From Plantago ovata (Eukaryota; Streptophyta; Magnoliopsida; Lamiales; Plantaginaceae): a stretch of 64,000 bases of DNA. Position 1 is the stretch's first letter, and every line of letters starts with the position of its first letter. Of the stretch, positions 34,964-45,269 are shown piece after piece. The notes under the pieces are model-generated. The model saw nothing but the letters and a program-made list of their open reading frames with translations, was not told the origin of the DNA and did no database searches. The position numbers and the translations under genes were made by a program. Location: the NCBI GenBank assembly GCA_028274465.1, contig CM051457.1:70220496-70284495 (forward strand). Reading direction: 5' to 3'.

Positions 34964-37243
34964 TTATTGAGGTAGTTCAATCAATCCAAGGTTATACCTT
35001 AGCATTGCGAACCTATTATCCGGTAGGGGCTTGGTAAAGTTCTTTCACAACCTCAATATCACCTTTTTCCACATGATCTCTAATGAAATGATGTCTAATA
35101 TCAATGTGCTTGGTCCTAGAGTGAAACTTAGGATTTTGCGTAATTGCAATAGCACTTGTATTATCACAAAAGATTGGTGTTTTCTTTGCAGAAATACCAT
35201 AATCTCTTAATTGTTGTTGAATCCATAGGATTTGAGCTGTGCAACAACCAGCTGCAATGTATTCAGATTCTGTAGATGAATTGGCGACACACGTTTGCTT
35301 CTTGCTGAACCATGATATTATTCTAGTACCCAAAAACTGACAAGTTTCAGAGGTACTTTTTCTATCAAGACTTGATCCACCATGATCAGCATCAGAATAG
35401 CCAACCAATTCAAGTCCAGAATCTTTTGGATACCATAATCCAACATTGACTGTACCTTTAACATATTTCAGTATTTTAATTGCCTTTTTGTAGTGTGATT
35501 CTCTTGGATCCGATTGGAATCTTGCACACACACAAACAGCATACTGAATGTCAGGTCTACTTGCTGTTAAATACAACAAGGAACCAATGAGCTTCCTATA
35601 TTTGTGTTCTTCACACTTTTGTCCTCTTTAGTATAGCCCAATTTTGTACCAACACTCATAGGGATCTTTTCAGGTTTTTCATCCTCTTTGATCCTAAACT
35701 TTATGAGCATTTCTTTCGCATACTTTGCTTGATTTATGAATATTCCATCTTTGAGTTGCTTGACTTGCAACCCTAGGAAATAATTCAATTTTCCCATCAT
35801 ACTCATTTCAAACTTATTTGTCATGAGTTTGGCAAAATCATCACAAAGTTGCTTGTCCTTAGATCCAAAAATTATGTCATCCACATAAATTTGAAATAAG
35901 ATTAATTTACCATCATGGTTCATGGTAAAAAGAGTTTTGTCAACTTCACCTTTCTTGAAACCATTTTCCAGCAAGAACTTAGCTAAGGTATCATACCATG
36001 CTCTTGGTGCTTGCTTTAGACCATATACAGCTTTCTGAAGCTTATATACCATCTTGGTTTCTGAGGGAAGTTCAAAGCCAGGGGGTTGTTCTAGGTAGAC
36101 TTCTTCAGCAAGTTCACCATTTAAGAATGCACTCTTAACATCCATTTGGTAAACAATGAAGTCATTGTGAGCAGCAAAGGCCAAGAAAAGCCTAATTGCA
36201 TCCAATCTTGCAACTGGAGCATAAGACTCATCATAGTCCAATCCTTCAGTCTGACAGTAACCTTGAGCAACTAAGCGTGCTTTGTTTCTTGTTACTTCAC
36301 CAGACTCGCTCAGCTTGTTTCTGAACACCCACTTTGTACCAATAGCTTTCTTGTCTTCAGCAAGTGGCACAAGTTTCCAGACTTTGTTTCTTTCAAATTG
36401 ATCCAGTTCTTCTTGCATTGCCTTTATCCATTCAGAATGCTTTAAAGCTTCTTCTATGGTTTTAGGTTCAATTTCTGAAACAAAGCAAGAGAACAATGAT
36501 TCTACTTCTACGACAGTTGCTTCTTCAGCAAGTCCATGAGTAGCTTTGGATCTAGTCACTTGGCGTTTATTAATATCGCCAATCATATCCGTAGAGGGAT
36601 GATCTCTAATCCATTTATTAACAGGTTTCCTGTTTGTTGGATCAGGATATGTTTGCTCATCAGCATGTGATTCTTTAGTATGTACTTGTTCAGTACTACT
36701 GGGAATTTGTGTTTCTGCTGAGATTTGTTCATCAGCAACTGCTTGTTCAGCATTGCTAGATTGAGATATGTCATCAGCAGGCACTGGAGATTGCATAATT
36801 TCAGCAACTTCCGGAGCAACTGCGTCTTTTGCTGGAAATTCTTTGTCGTGAACTATATTTATCTTGTCATGACTAGGAGGAGGAGAGTCATTGTCAGAAT
36901 CATCATTTAGTTCAACTGACTTGATTTGCCTAGCATCAAATTAAGTTCTTTGCTCATGTATGATTAGCTTTTTCATACATTCTGATATTTCTTCTTCAGC
37001 AGGCACACCTTGTGACTTTTCGTAGAATACAACATGCACTGATTCTTCAATCTTTTGTGCCTTTTTGTTGTAAACTCTATAAGCTTTACTATGCAAGGAG
37101 TAGCCGAGAAATATCGCTTCGTCTGCCTTTGGTTGAAATGTTCTTAGGTATTCTCTACCATTGTTAAGAACGAAACACTTGCAACCAAATACTCTTAGAT
37201 GAGTGATGTTCGGAGGTCTTCCAACAAACAATTCATAAGGAGT
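34964..37243 (-). pseudogene. pol: Copia pol: reverse transcriptase and RNase H
   Basis: Minus-strand frame. The RT block includes [41 protein letters not shown] and the catalytic YVDDIIFGS. RNase H follows: SRPDIQYAV, YSDADHGG, SSTESEYIA, DNTSAI and HSRTKHID. These motifs and the downstream ORF3 point to the SIRE/Sirevirus lineage. Damage: an in-frame TAA at 36941-36943 before the RT block, a one-base loss near 35611 splitting RT from RNase H, and a loss of about 30 bp near 35038 that removes the DDQLADIFTKPL motif. The pol stop lies at 34964. Continuous upstream with integrase once element B and one GGAGT are removed. Confidence 0.88.
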
Positions 37244-38786
37244 TGATGATTCGTTTTTTCACCAATCAAATTTGTTTGTAGCCAAAGAACACTTATTCAC
37301 TACATAAAAGATTTAGTGCAGCGGTAAGATGTTCCCGAGTGTCGTTCTCTCGGGACCTAACGTGGCTTTGTTTAGTGCAAACAATTGTAATCAACCAAGA
37401 AGCAAGTTTTGTAAGAATTAACCAAACACTCATGCAACCAACACTTGCTAGAAGAAGATAATCACGAAGAGAAAGATGTTGGTGGTAGCTTAGTGGTAAT
37501 GATAAGCAACGACTCATGAATACGCTTACAAGTTCAGTGCGTAAAACCTTCGACTAAGTCTGCTAAGCAACCCGTCTAGGTAACTTTCAAGACACACATC
37601 ATAAAAGATCACTATCAATACTTTAGAGGTGCTTGTCACCAACACCATTTATCTAGCATGCTGCAAATCTCTAACATACAATCCTATAGCTTTCATTGAC
37701 CAAGAGTTTGTCACAATACTCAATTCGAATATATTTTATAGGCAACTATGGATCATAAGAAGCAATTTGCAGCAAGATTGAATCACAATCTCATGTAAGC
37801 ATAAACATAATTCATAACAATATCAATCCCACATTCTACCACCAACATAAAGGATTTAGCTATTCATAATCATAATGGAAAACATCACAAAATATGAATT
37901 GTTACAGAAAGACATTGGATCAAACTACCAGACAAGAGATAGATACAAGTTACCACCAAAGCTGTCACTATTCGCTGGAATTGATGCAAAACCTCTCCGT
38001 AGATGAAAATATCATGCAATCCTATGGCTAAATCTTCAATCCTTTGATGATAATCAACCTTCTAGCTAATGGGTCTGAGCTATGGAGCCTCCAAGAGCTC
38101 TCCAAAACTTTTACAAAGTGAAAGGAATGACAAAAAGTAACTGAAAATCGAGTTTAAATGCCAAAATCGCGATTTGGATCTGACTCCAAGCGCCCCGCTT
38201 GAAGAGGCCAAGCGGTCCGCTTGAAATTGCAGAATCTGTCCCAGGACCCAAGCGGCTCGCTTGGAACAGTCAAGCGGCCCGCTTGGCTGCCCCACTTCGT
38301 CTTCAACTCGCTCTCCGGGGCTCATACGATGTCGGATCAGGGCGTGTAATATATCGTTGGATAGCTCTTTGAGTTAGATAAGAGTGGAAGTTGGTTTGAG
38401 GTCAATACACTTCTGTATGAGAAAGTTATGGCCGAAATGGTTAGGCTGCATCAATCTTGCACACTCGAACGACTCCAAAACTTCCACCCGAACATTTGAA
38501 TTTGCTTCCAAGGTAAGGCTAGGCTCTCCAAAGTGTGATTCTTGGCTTAACTCGAACTAAGGGCACTCACAAATATCCACAGAGATCAAGGAACTTCAAC
38601 GGGGTCATTTTTCATCCAAAATGCTTCGTTTTTAGCTCCAAAAACACCGTTTCGTACCTAAGTGCCTGAAAATGCAAAAAACACAAAACGTGACACTATT
38701 CTACAAAACTAACCAAAAAAATAAGCTAAAAGATAGCAAAAGAAGGCAAAAAAGTCAAGATGAACGCGTCAAAAAAACGTTCATCA
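37244..38786 (-). repeat. 3' LTR of B (1543 bp)
   Basis: TGATGATTCG...TTCATCA borders. On the minus strand a GGTTTGGGGAATT tract precedes it (38799-38787). It carries four copies of an AAGCGGnnCGCTT-type dyad (38188-38285). Confidence 0.95.
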
Positions 38787-39406
38787 AATTCCCCAAACCA
38801 AACCTTTGCTTGTCCTCAAGCAACAAACTATCCTAAATGCAACACAAAAGGAGTCTCATGCCAAGTAAAGTGAACTAATCTATTGAATCTACCAAATGCT
38901 TATGAACAAAACCAAATGAGCATGACATGCAAATAGGTTGAAATATGCCTCGATTGCGAATATACACATTCTCAAGTGCACTTGGTTAAACAAAGGAGTC
39001 TCACGTAACATCTTCTACCTGGACCTGGTCAGTGACGAAACAATGATGCATGTTATCATACTACAATTGCCCCGTGCCTATGAAACCGAGGGCTTACTTC
39101 TGTTCACCAAGCGAGACTTTCCTCAAGAGAGGGCGAACCAATATTGGCTCTCATCAAACGAAGGAGGGTTCCCTTAGAAAGATAACACTCTCCTATTCTA
39201 CCCAGACTCTCCAGAATGAGCCTCTTTCAACCACTTCTTGAATAGTAAGACGAGGGTGGTCAAGAACAGGCCTTGGACAAAAGCGACACGAAACGAAAGA
39301 TAGAATTTACAACTCGACACTTCACAAGAACAAAATATTTACATGACACTTGACACTACGAGACTGCTTTTGGCTTGCAACGACCCTTCTTTTGCTTTTG
39401 GGTCTT

Positions 39407-39521
39407 ATTCTTTATTTTCCCCCTTTTTTTTCTTTTCTCTTTTTTTTTTATTTTCTTTTTTTCTTTTCTCCTTTTTTTATTTTTTCTTCTTTTCTTTTTC
39501 TCTTTCTCTTTTTTTTTTATA
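39407..39521 (+). repeat. Pyrimidine-rich tract
   Basis: About 115 bases of almost only T and C, so purine-only on B's transcribed strand. It is far from the LTR, so it is not the standard polypurine tract, though it could act as a second plus-strand primer. Confidence 0.8.
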
Positions 39522-39562
39522 AAGGGGCAAGCAGCAGTACTAAGTGTCAAAAACACCTCCCA

Positions 39563-39772
39563 AACCTATTCGAAAGAATAGGTTTGAGCACAAAGACGAA
39601 AAAGAAAGAGGAAAGACTCTTTTACAAAGACACCTCCCCAAACCTATTCGAAAGAATAGGTTGGGACACAAAACAAAAATAAAAAGAAAAAGGAAACTTT
39701 ACAACGACTCGAAGACGAAAGACAAGATCAACGAAGCAACCCCCTCCCCAAACCTATTCGATAGAATAGGTT
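39563..39772. repeat. Three 9-bp-stem hairpins (element B)
   Basis: Arms AACCTATTC/GAATAGGTT at 39563-39584 and 39641-39662 (loop GAAA) and 39751-39772 (loop GATA). Each follows CTCCC or CTCCCC. Same units as in element A. Confidence 0.75.
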
Positions 39773-40542
39773 CGAATAGGTTTAATACAAGGAATCGCAC
39801 ACCTCACACTACCTCCTTCCTAGGCATTTAGCAATCTCTAATCGAGGTGAAGAACTTGTCGCCTCTTACGTACATAATTACACGGGTTACAACCATAGAC
39901 TCTAACATGCATCATTTCATAAGGCCATCGTGAACCGCAGCAGAAGAAACACCACTCAAGGTGATGTTGAGACTACTAAGCTTAACTAGTGCACATGCGA
40001 ATGTGACAAACCAAGCGAGACAAGCCTCAAACTACTTGCAAAGTGATGCAACATATGATCAATGGTCATAAACACTTAGTCTACTCAATAAAAAGGTTCA
40101 AAAGACTTGGCAATAAACTCCACACACAACAACGTGCAACAACTAATCTAGGGATGATATGCATGCAAAAATTTGAAAAAACACGACAAATCACATGAAC
40201 TTGAGTAAAATCAGGCATGTACGAACCACACAAGCATATAGTACTGCAAATCCAATACCCCCTCTCCAAACCTAAACTTTTGCTCGTCCTCGAGCAAAGA
40301 AAAGTTGAAAGAAAAGGAAAAATTGGATTGAAAGTACACTTCCCTGAGATAAAGGTTCGTGTCCAATCTCCTATATAAGAGTAGTACCTGAAAGGACTCA
40401 AGAAACAAGTGAAAACGGGTGCGCAAAGGTAAGAAGAATGGAAAAAACGAGGAAAATCTGGGTACAGGGTCCAAGCGGACCGCCTGGCGGGAGCCAAGCG
40501 GTTCGCTTGGCCAAGCGGAGCGCCTGGGAGGCTCCAGGCGCT

Positions 40543-40590
40543 CCGCTTGAATTTCCAGGAAGTTGCAAAACTTCCTGGAATTTCAAGCGG
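40543..40590. repeat. 22-bp-stem hairpin with GCAA loop
   Basis: The left arm 40543-40564 and right arm 40569-40590 pair over 22 positions with one mismatch, closing the four-base loop GCAA (40565-40568). The stem ends are themselves halves of AAGCGG-type dyads. Confidence 0.8.
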
Positions 40591-40787
40591 ACCGCTTGGC
40601 CCTTCCAAGCGCTTCGCTTGGCCCTGTTTCCAGATTTTCGATGTTTTTTCCTATATTAAACACCTAAGGCACCGAGACAAAACTAAACTAAAATAATCAC
40701 GACAAAAGGCACACAGGCCACAACTACGAAAGCAATAAAAAAAAAGAAAAATTAAAACTAAACTACATGCAAAGAAATACCACAAGG

Positions 40788-41704
40788 TTATCCATTATCA
40801 AATGGAAACGAATCTCGTGCATCCGTTCCATTACTCCTTGCATCTTGGGAACCATCCTTGGCTCCTCTCCTTTGCTGCTCGAGCAAATCCATGATCCCCT
40901 GAAAACTAAAATTAAGAAAATCAGTAAAATCAAAATCTAAAAAATAACTAAGGGAATCGGATGGAAAATAAAAAGAGAAAAAATGATCAAAACTCCCTTG
41001 AAACTCGTCGGTGGGGGCATGGACCATAACATAAGAGTCAAGATCAGGAATGTCTAGAACAATAGAGTCTAAGCACGCCGGTTCAGAGGTGCCAATATCC
41101 TCAAAGACTAGCTCCTCAACCTCAAGACAACTCGGAACAAGGATTTCTGAGTCGGGGGAAGTAATGGATTCGATCGTCACCTCCTCCATGACTTCTTCCT
41201 CACCAACGATAGGAATATCCTCGACGATAGGTGTCTCAACATGCTCACTCACAACATTCACTGAGATCTCATTCAATTGCCTTTGTACTTCTTCTTCACC
41301 CCATAAGAAAGGATAGTGAAGCTTAACCTCATTCATGGTCAAAACATCCACGGGATCTTCACCAATATCTCGAAGGGCGCTGAAAATTTGATCAGCAAAC
41401 TCATCGCAAGAAAGCTTGATAACACTCGGTTTCATATCAAGGATATCTCTCCTAGTTCTTTTTTCCAAAGCCATTTGATGCCCGGATCTCAAACCGCAGT
41501 AGAAATACCACAACAATTCCCCGAGCTCCATCTGGTGTTTGGAGTTCCTCCACGAGTAAAGGTATTCAAATCTACGCCAAGCAAGATGAAAACCTTCATT
41601 CGGGAACTGGCGGAATGAGGTGATAACACTTCTATCCTTCTATCCATACAAGCATCAGCAACATGCCCATCCTCCCCACAAACTTCGCAATACAAGTCAT
41701 TCAT
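40788..41704 (-). pseudogene. gag: Gag of element B, frameshifted, with an N-terminal zinc knuckle
   Basis: The ATG at 41704 is followed almost at once by a CCHC zinc knuckle (CEVCGEDGHVADAC). About 30 codons later the frame must shift (near 41610-41620) to continue into a capsid-like stretch (FHLAWRRFEY, then ELGELLWYFYCGL) and the long open block 41531-40788. That block is acidic (EEEVMEEVTIE) and Asp/Phe-rich, ending in a hydrophilic tail. In most gypsy Gag proteins the knuckle follows the capsid; here it precedes it. No protease or polymerase. Confidence 0.65.
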
Positions 41705-41921
41705 GTATACCTACAGACACAAAGACAAGCAAAGAAGAGTAGTTCCGCAACAAAAACAAAAACTAAACTATCATATATACAAAACTCAACCAAGAGCACA
41801 AGCACACAAAGTACCAAGTTCTGAATAGAGAAGTTTGCTGAAAAGATAGGGGGAAAGAAATGAGGTAAGAAAGTGAAGTTGCTAAGAAACAAAAGTTTAA
41901 CACTAAACCAAAGGAGTTAAG

Positions 41922-41939
41922 TCCCCGGCAGCGGCGCCA
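41922..41939 (-). other. Primer binding site, tRNA-Asp type (element B)
   Basis: Minus strand TGGCGCCGCTGCCGGGGA differs at one base from the tRNA-Asp complement found in A and D. It starts three bases inside the LTR. Between it and gag (41705-41921) lies an untranslated leader. Confidence 0.88.
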
Positions 41940-41942
41940 AAT

Positions 41943-43502
41943 TGATGATTCGTTTTTTCACCAATTAAATTTGTTTGTAGCCAAAGAACACTTATTCACT
42001 ACATAAAAGATTTAGTGCAGCGGTAAGATGTTCCCGAGTGTCGTTCTCTCGGGGACCTAACATGGCTTTGTTTAGTGCAAACAATTGTAATCAACCAAGA
42101 AGCAAGTTTTGTAAGAATTAACCAAACACTCATGCAACCAACACTTGCTAGAAGAAGATAATCACGAAGAGAAAGATGTTGGTGGTAGCTTAGTGGTAAT
42201 GATAAGCAACGACTCATGAATACGCTTACAAGTTCAGTGCGTAAAACTTTCGACTAAGTCTGCTAAGCAACCCGTCTAGGTAACTTTCAAGACACACATC
42301 ATAAAAGATCACTATCAATACTTTAGAGGTGCTTGTCACCAACACCATTTATCTAGCATGCTGCAAATCTCTAACATACAATCCTATAGCTTTCATTGAC
42401 CAAGAGTTTGTCACAATACTCAATTCGAATATATTTTATAGGCAACTATGGATCATAAGAAGCAATTTGCAGCAAGATTGAATCACAATCTCATGTAAGC
42501 ATAAACATAATTCATAACAATATCAATCCCACATTCTACCACCAACATAAAGGATTTAGCTATTCATAATCATAATGGAAAACATCACAAAATATGAATT
42601 GTTACAGAAAGACATTGGATCAAACTACCAGACAAAAGATAGATACAAGTTACCACCAAAGCTGTCACTATTCGCTGGAATTGATGCAAAACCTCTCCGT
42701 AGATGAAAATATCATGCAATCCTATGGCTAAATATTCAATCCTTTGATGATAATCAACCTTCTAGCTAATGGGTCTGAGCTATGGAGCCTCCAAGAGCTC
42801 TCCAAAACTTTTACAAAGTGAAAGGAATGACAAAAAGTAACTGAAAATCGAGTTTAAATGCCAAAATCGCAATTTGGATCTGACTCCAAGTGCCCCGCTT
42901 GAAGAGGCCAAGCGGTCCGCTTGAAATTGCAGAATCTGTCCCAGGACCCAAGCGGCTCGCTTGGAACAGTCAAGCGGCCCGCTTGGCAAGCGGCCCGCTT
43001 GGCTGCCCCACTTCGTCTTCAACTCGCTCTCCGGGGCTCATACGATGTCGGATCAGGGCGTGTAATATATCGTTGGATAGCTCTTTGAGTTAGATAAGAG
43101 TGGAAGTTGGTTTGAGGTCAATACACTTCTGTATGAGAAAGTTATGGCCGAAATGGTTAGGCTGCATCAATCTTGCACACTCGAACGACTCCAAAACTTC
43201 CACCCGAACATTTGAATTTGCTTCCAAGGTAAGGCTAGGCTCTCCAAAGTGTGATTCTTGGCTTAACTCGAACTAAGGGCACTCACAAATATCCACAGAG
43301 ATCAAGGAACTTCAACGGGGTCATTTTTCATCCAAAATGCTTCGTTTTTATCTCCAAAAACACCGTTTCGTACCTAAGTGCCTGAAAATGCAAAAAACAC
43401 AAAACGTGACACTATTCTACAAAACTAACCAAAAAACTAAGCTAAAAGATAGCAAAAGAAGGCAAAAAAGTCAAGATGAACGCGTCAAAAAAACGTTCAT
43501 CA
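41943..43502 (-). repeat. 5' LTR of B (1560 bp)
   Basis: Nearly identical to 37244-38786. The 17-bp length difference is one extra G near 42053 and a 16-bp tandem duplication of a CAAGCGGCCCGCTTGG unit near 42970. Confidence 0.95.
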
Positions 43503-43507
43503 GGAGT

Positions 43508-44587
43508 TTTGTTGTATTCCTTAGTAATCAAACATCTGTTTTGAGTATAACAGGCGGTATTAATCGCTTCAACCCAATAAGCCTCACTTATTTCAGTGTC
43601 AGCAAGCATTGTTCTTGCGGCTTCTTTTAGGGTACGATTCTTCCGTTCAGCAACACCATTTTGCTGTGGTGTTCCTACTGAGGATAACTGATGTTGAATA
43701 CCTTTTGAGGTACAATATTCAGTTATATAATGGTTTACAAACTCAGTACCATGGTCTGTCCTTATGACTTTTACCTTGTCATTTTTCATGACTTCAAGCT
43801 TATTCAGCAAGTTAGGTATTTCAGTCTTGGTTTCAGATTTGTGCTTGATGAATACTACCCAAGTGAATCTTGAATAGTCATCTACCACGACTAGACCATA
43901 CTTCTTACCAGCATAGCTTGTTGAAGAAGATTCAAACAAGTCCATGTGCAAGAGTTGTAAAGGTTTTGTAGTTGACGGTACTGCCTTGTTCTTGAAAGAA
44001 GATTTAGTTTGCTTTCCTTGCTGACATGCATTGCAAACACCATCCTTCTTAAAAGTAACCCTAGGTAATCCAACTACAAGTGCCTTTTTAGACAACTTAT
44101 TCAGCGTCTTGAAGTTTAGATGACTTGTTCGTTTATGCCATAACCATGCTTTTTCAGCAAGGCAATCGTGATCTGAGACAAGGCATTTTTCAATGTTTGC
44201 TGAAGACCAATCAACAGTGTACAAGCCTCCTGATCTTCTTGCAATCATTATTACGTTTTTTGTCTCAAAATCTACAAGTTTACATTCATCACTTTTAATT
44301 TCGATGAAGTATCCTTTGTCAGCAAACTGGCTCATGCTGAAAAGGTTAAACTTGAGATTTTTTACATAAAGAACTCCAGTAATGGTTATGCATCCTAACT
44401 TCACATCACCATAGCCTTTTGTAGATCCGGAGCCTCCATCAGCAAACCTTATTGTTGGACCTTTAGACCACCGTCTATAGTTTATAAGGTGATTCTTGTT
44501 GCCCGTCATGTTCTTTCCACAACCACTATCAAAGTGCCAGATTGCATCGTTTGTCTCCGTGGCTGAAGTCTGCACAATCAAGAGCAA
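43508..44587 (-). pseudogene. pol: Copia pol: protease and integrase of F, split by B
   Basis: The frame contains a protease-like WHFDSGCGKNMTG, the GAG-pre-integrase zinc-binding region (HKRTSHLNF, CNACQQGKQ) and the integrase core with HMDLFE, IRTDHGTEF and TPQQNGVAERKNR. The three catalytic acidic residues are therefore present. The open frame stops only because element B begins at 43502; downstream of B the sequence resumes in the same frame with FVGRPPN and LRVFGCKCF. Gag lies upstream in a different frame, ending at 44593. Confidence 0.9.
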
Positions 44588-44592
44588 ACAAG

Positions 44593-45269
44593 TTAATTAT
44601 CCAATGATGGATGTCCATTAACATGTTCAAGAATGCGTCCAGTGGAAACCCAAGTCTTAAGTTTTTCAACTTTGACTTGTTTTCTACTTGCTGAGGAACT
44701 AGGAGGTTTTGAGCTGAAATACTTTTGACTCGTGCTGGTCAAATCCACTTTCTGATGTGGTGTCTTGCTCTGTTGACCTTTTTGCTGAACATACTTTTCA
44801 GTAAGTTCTTTTCTAGCAAGGTTCCTTCTAGTCCTAGCATTGGGAGTCTTTTCAGAACTCTTAGGCTTGATTTTCTTCATCTCTTTGAAGTATCTTTGCT
44901 GACTTTGCTTGTACTCATGAAAGAGTTGACTTTGCTTGGTTTTGAAACCTAGTTCACTTTTCTGAGAATGCTGAGCTTTAGCTTCAGCAACCTTACTTGA
45001 TTCAGGTTTGTCAGCAAAGGACTTCTGATTACTTTTAGTAATCTTGCCTTTAGTCTTAACAACTTGCTTTTCAGCAACTTGTTTGGCGGAATGCTTTACA
45101 GCATTCTTCTTCTTTCCAGTTTGCTTTTCAGCAACCTGTTTTCCTTTTAAAGTCTTGTTACTTTGAGTAGCAACAGCGGGCTTTATGGTCATAGGTACTT
45201 GATTGCTTGTTTCAGCAACCTTAAATTGACCAAACTGATAGATTTCTAGTAAACCACTATCAGTAGCAC
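44593..45269 (-). pseudogene. gag: C-terminal gag region of F, downstream of solo LTR C
   Basis: A Lys/Gln-rich stretch with repeated QVAEKQ units, then KRYF..KKIKPKSSEKTPN and an Arg-rich run. It ends with a stop at 44593 in a frame different from pol. It joins the upstream gag part in frame if C and one AGCAC are removed. No zinc knuckle is present. Confidence 0.7.

Larger units (their letters stand above)
38787..40787 (-). other. Non-coding 3' region of B
   Basis: No believable ORF. It contains three hairpins (39563-39772), a pyrimidine-rich tract (39407-39521), an AAGCGG dyad cluster (40468-40625) and a long hairpin (40543-40590). The part 39540-40200 is similar to element A 1-700. Hydrophobic frames here are by-products of the T-rich tract. 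Confidence 0.7.
37244..43502 (-). mobile_element. Element B: complete gag-only Ty3/gypsy LTR retrotransposon (6259 bp)
   Basis: Both LTRs (37244-38786 and 41943-43502), tRNA-Asp primer site, broken gag and a long non-coding tail are present. The target duplication GGAGT is at 37239-37243 and 43503-43507. It splits the copia integrase of F; removing the element and one GGAGT restores the frame. I count roughly ten substitutions plus two indels between the LTRs, so insertion is recent. No pol. Confidence 0.95.

Noticed and set aside
39350..39682. Hydrophobic ORF resembling a membrane protein
   Set aside because: Its Phe/Leu run is the translation of a long pyrimidine tract; no other support.
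39563..39772. CRISPR-like spaced palindromes
   Set aside because: Three to five units with unequal spacing in plant retrotransposon DNA; no array structure.
40081..40608. 175-codon minus-strand ORF in element B
   Set aside because: It crosses the palindromic dyad cluster and the 22-bp hairpin; composition explains it, and no gag- or pol-like residues are present.
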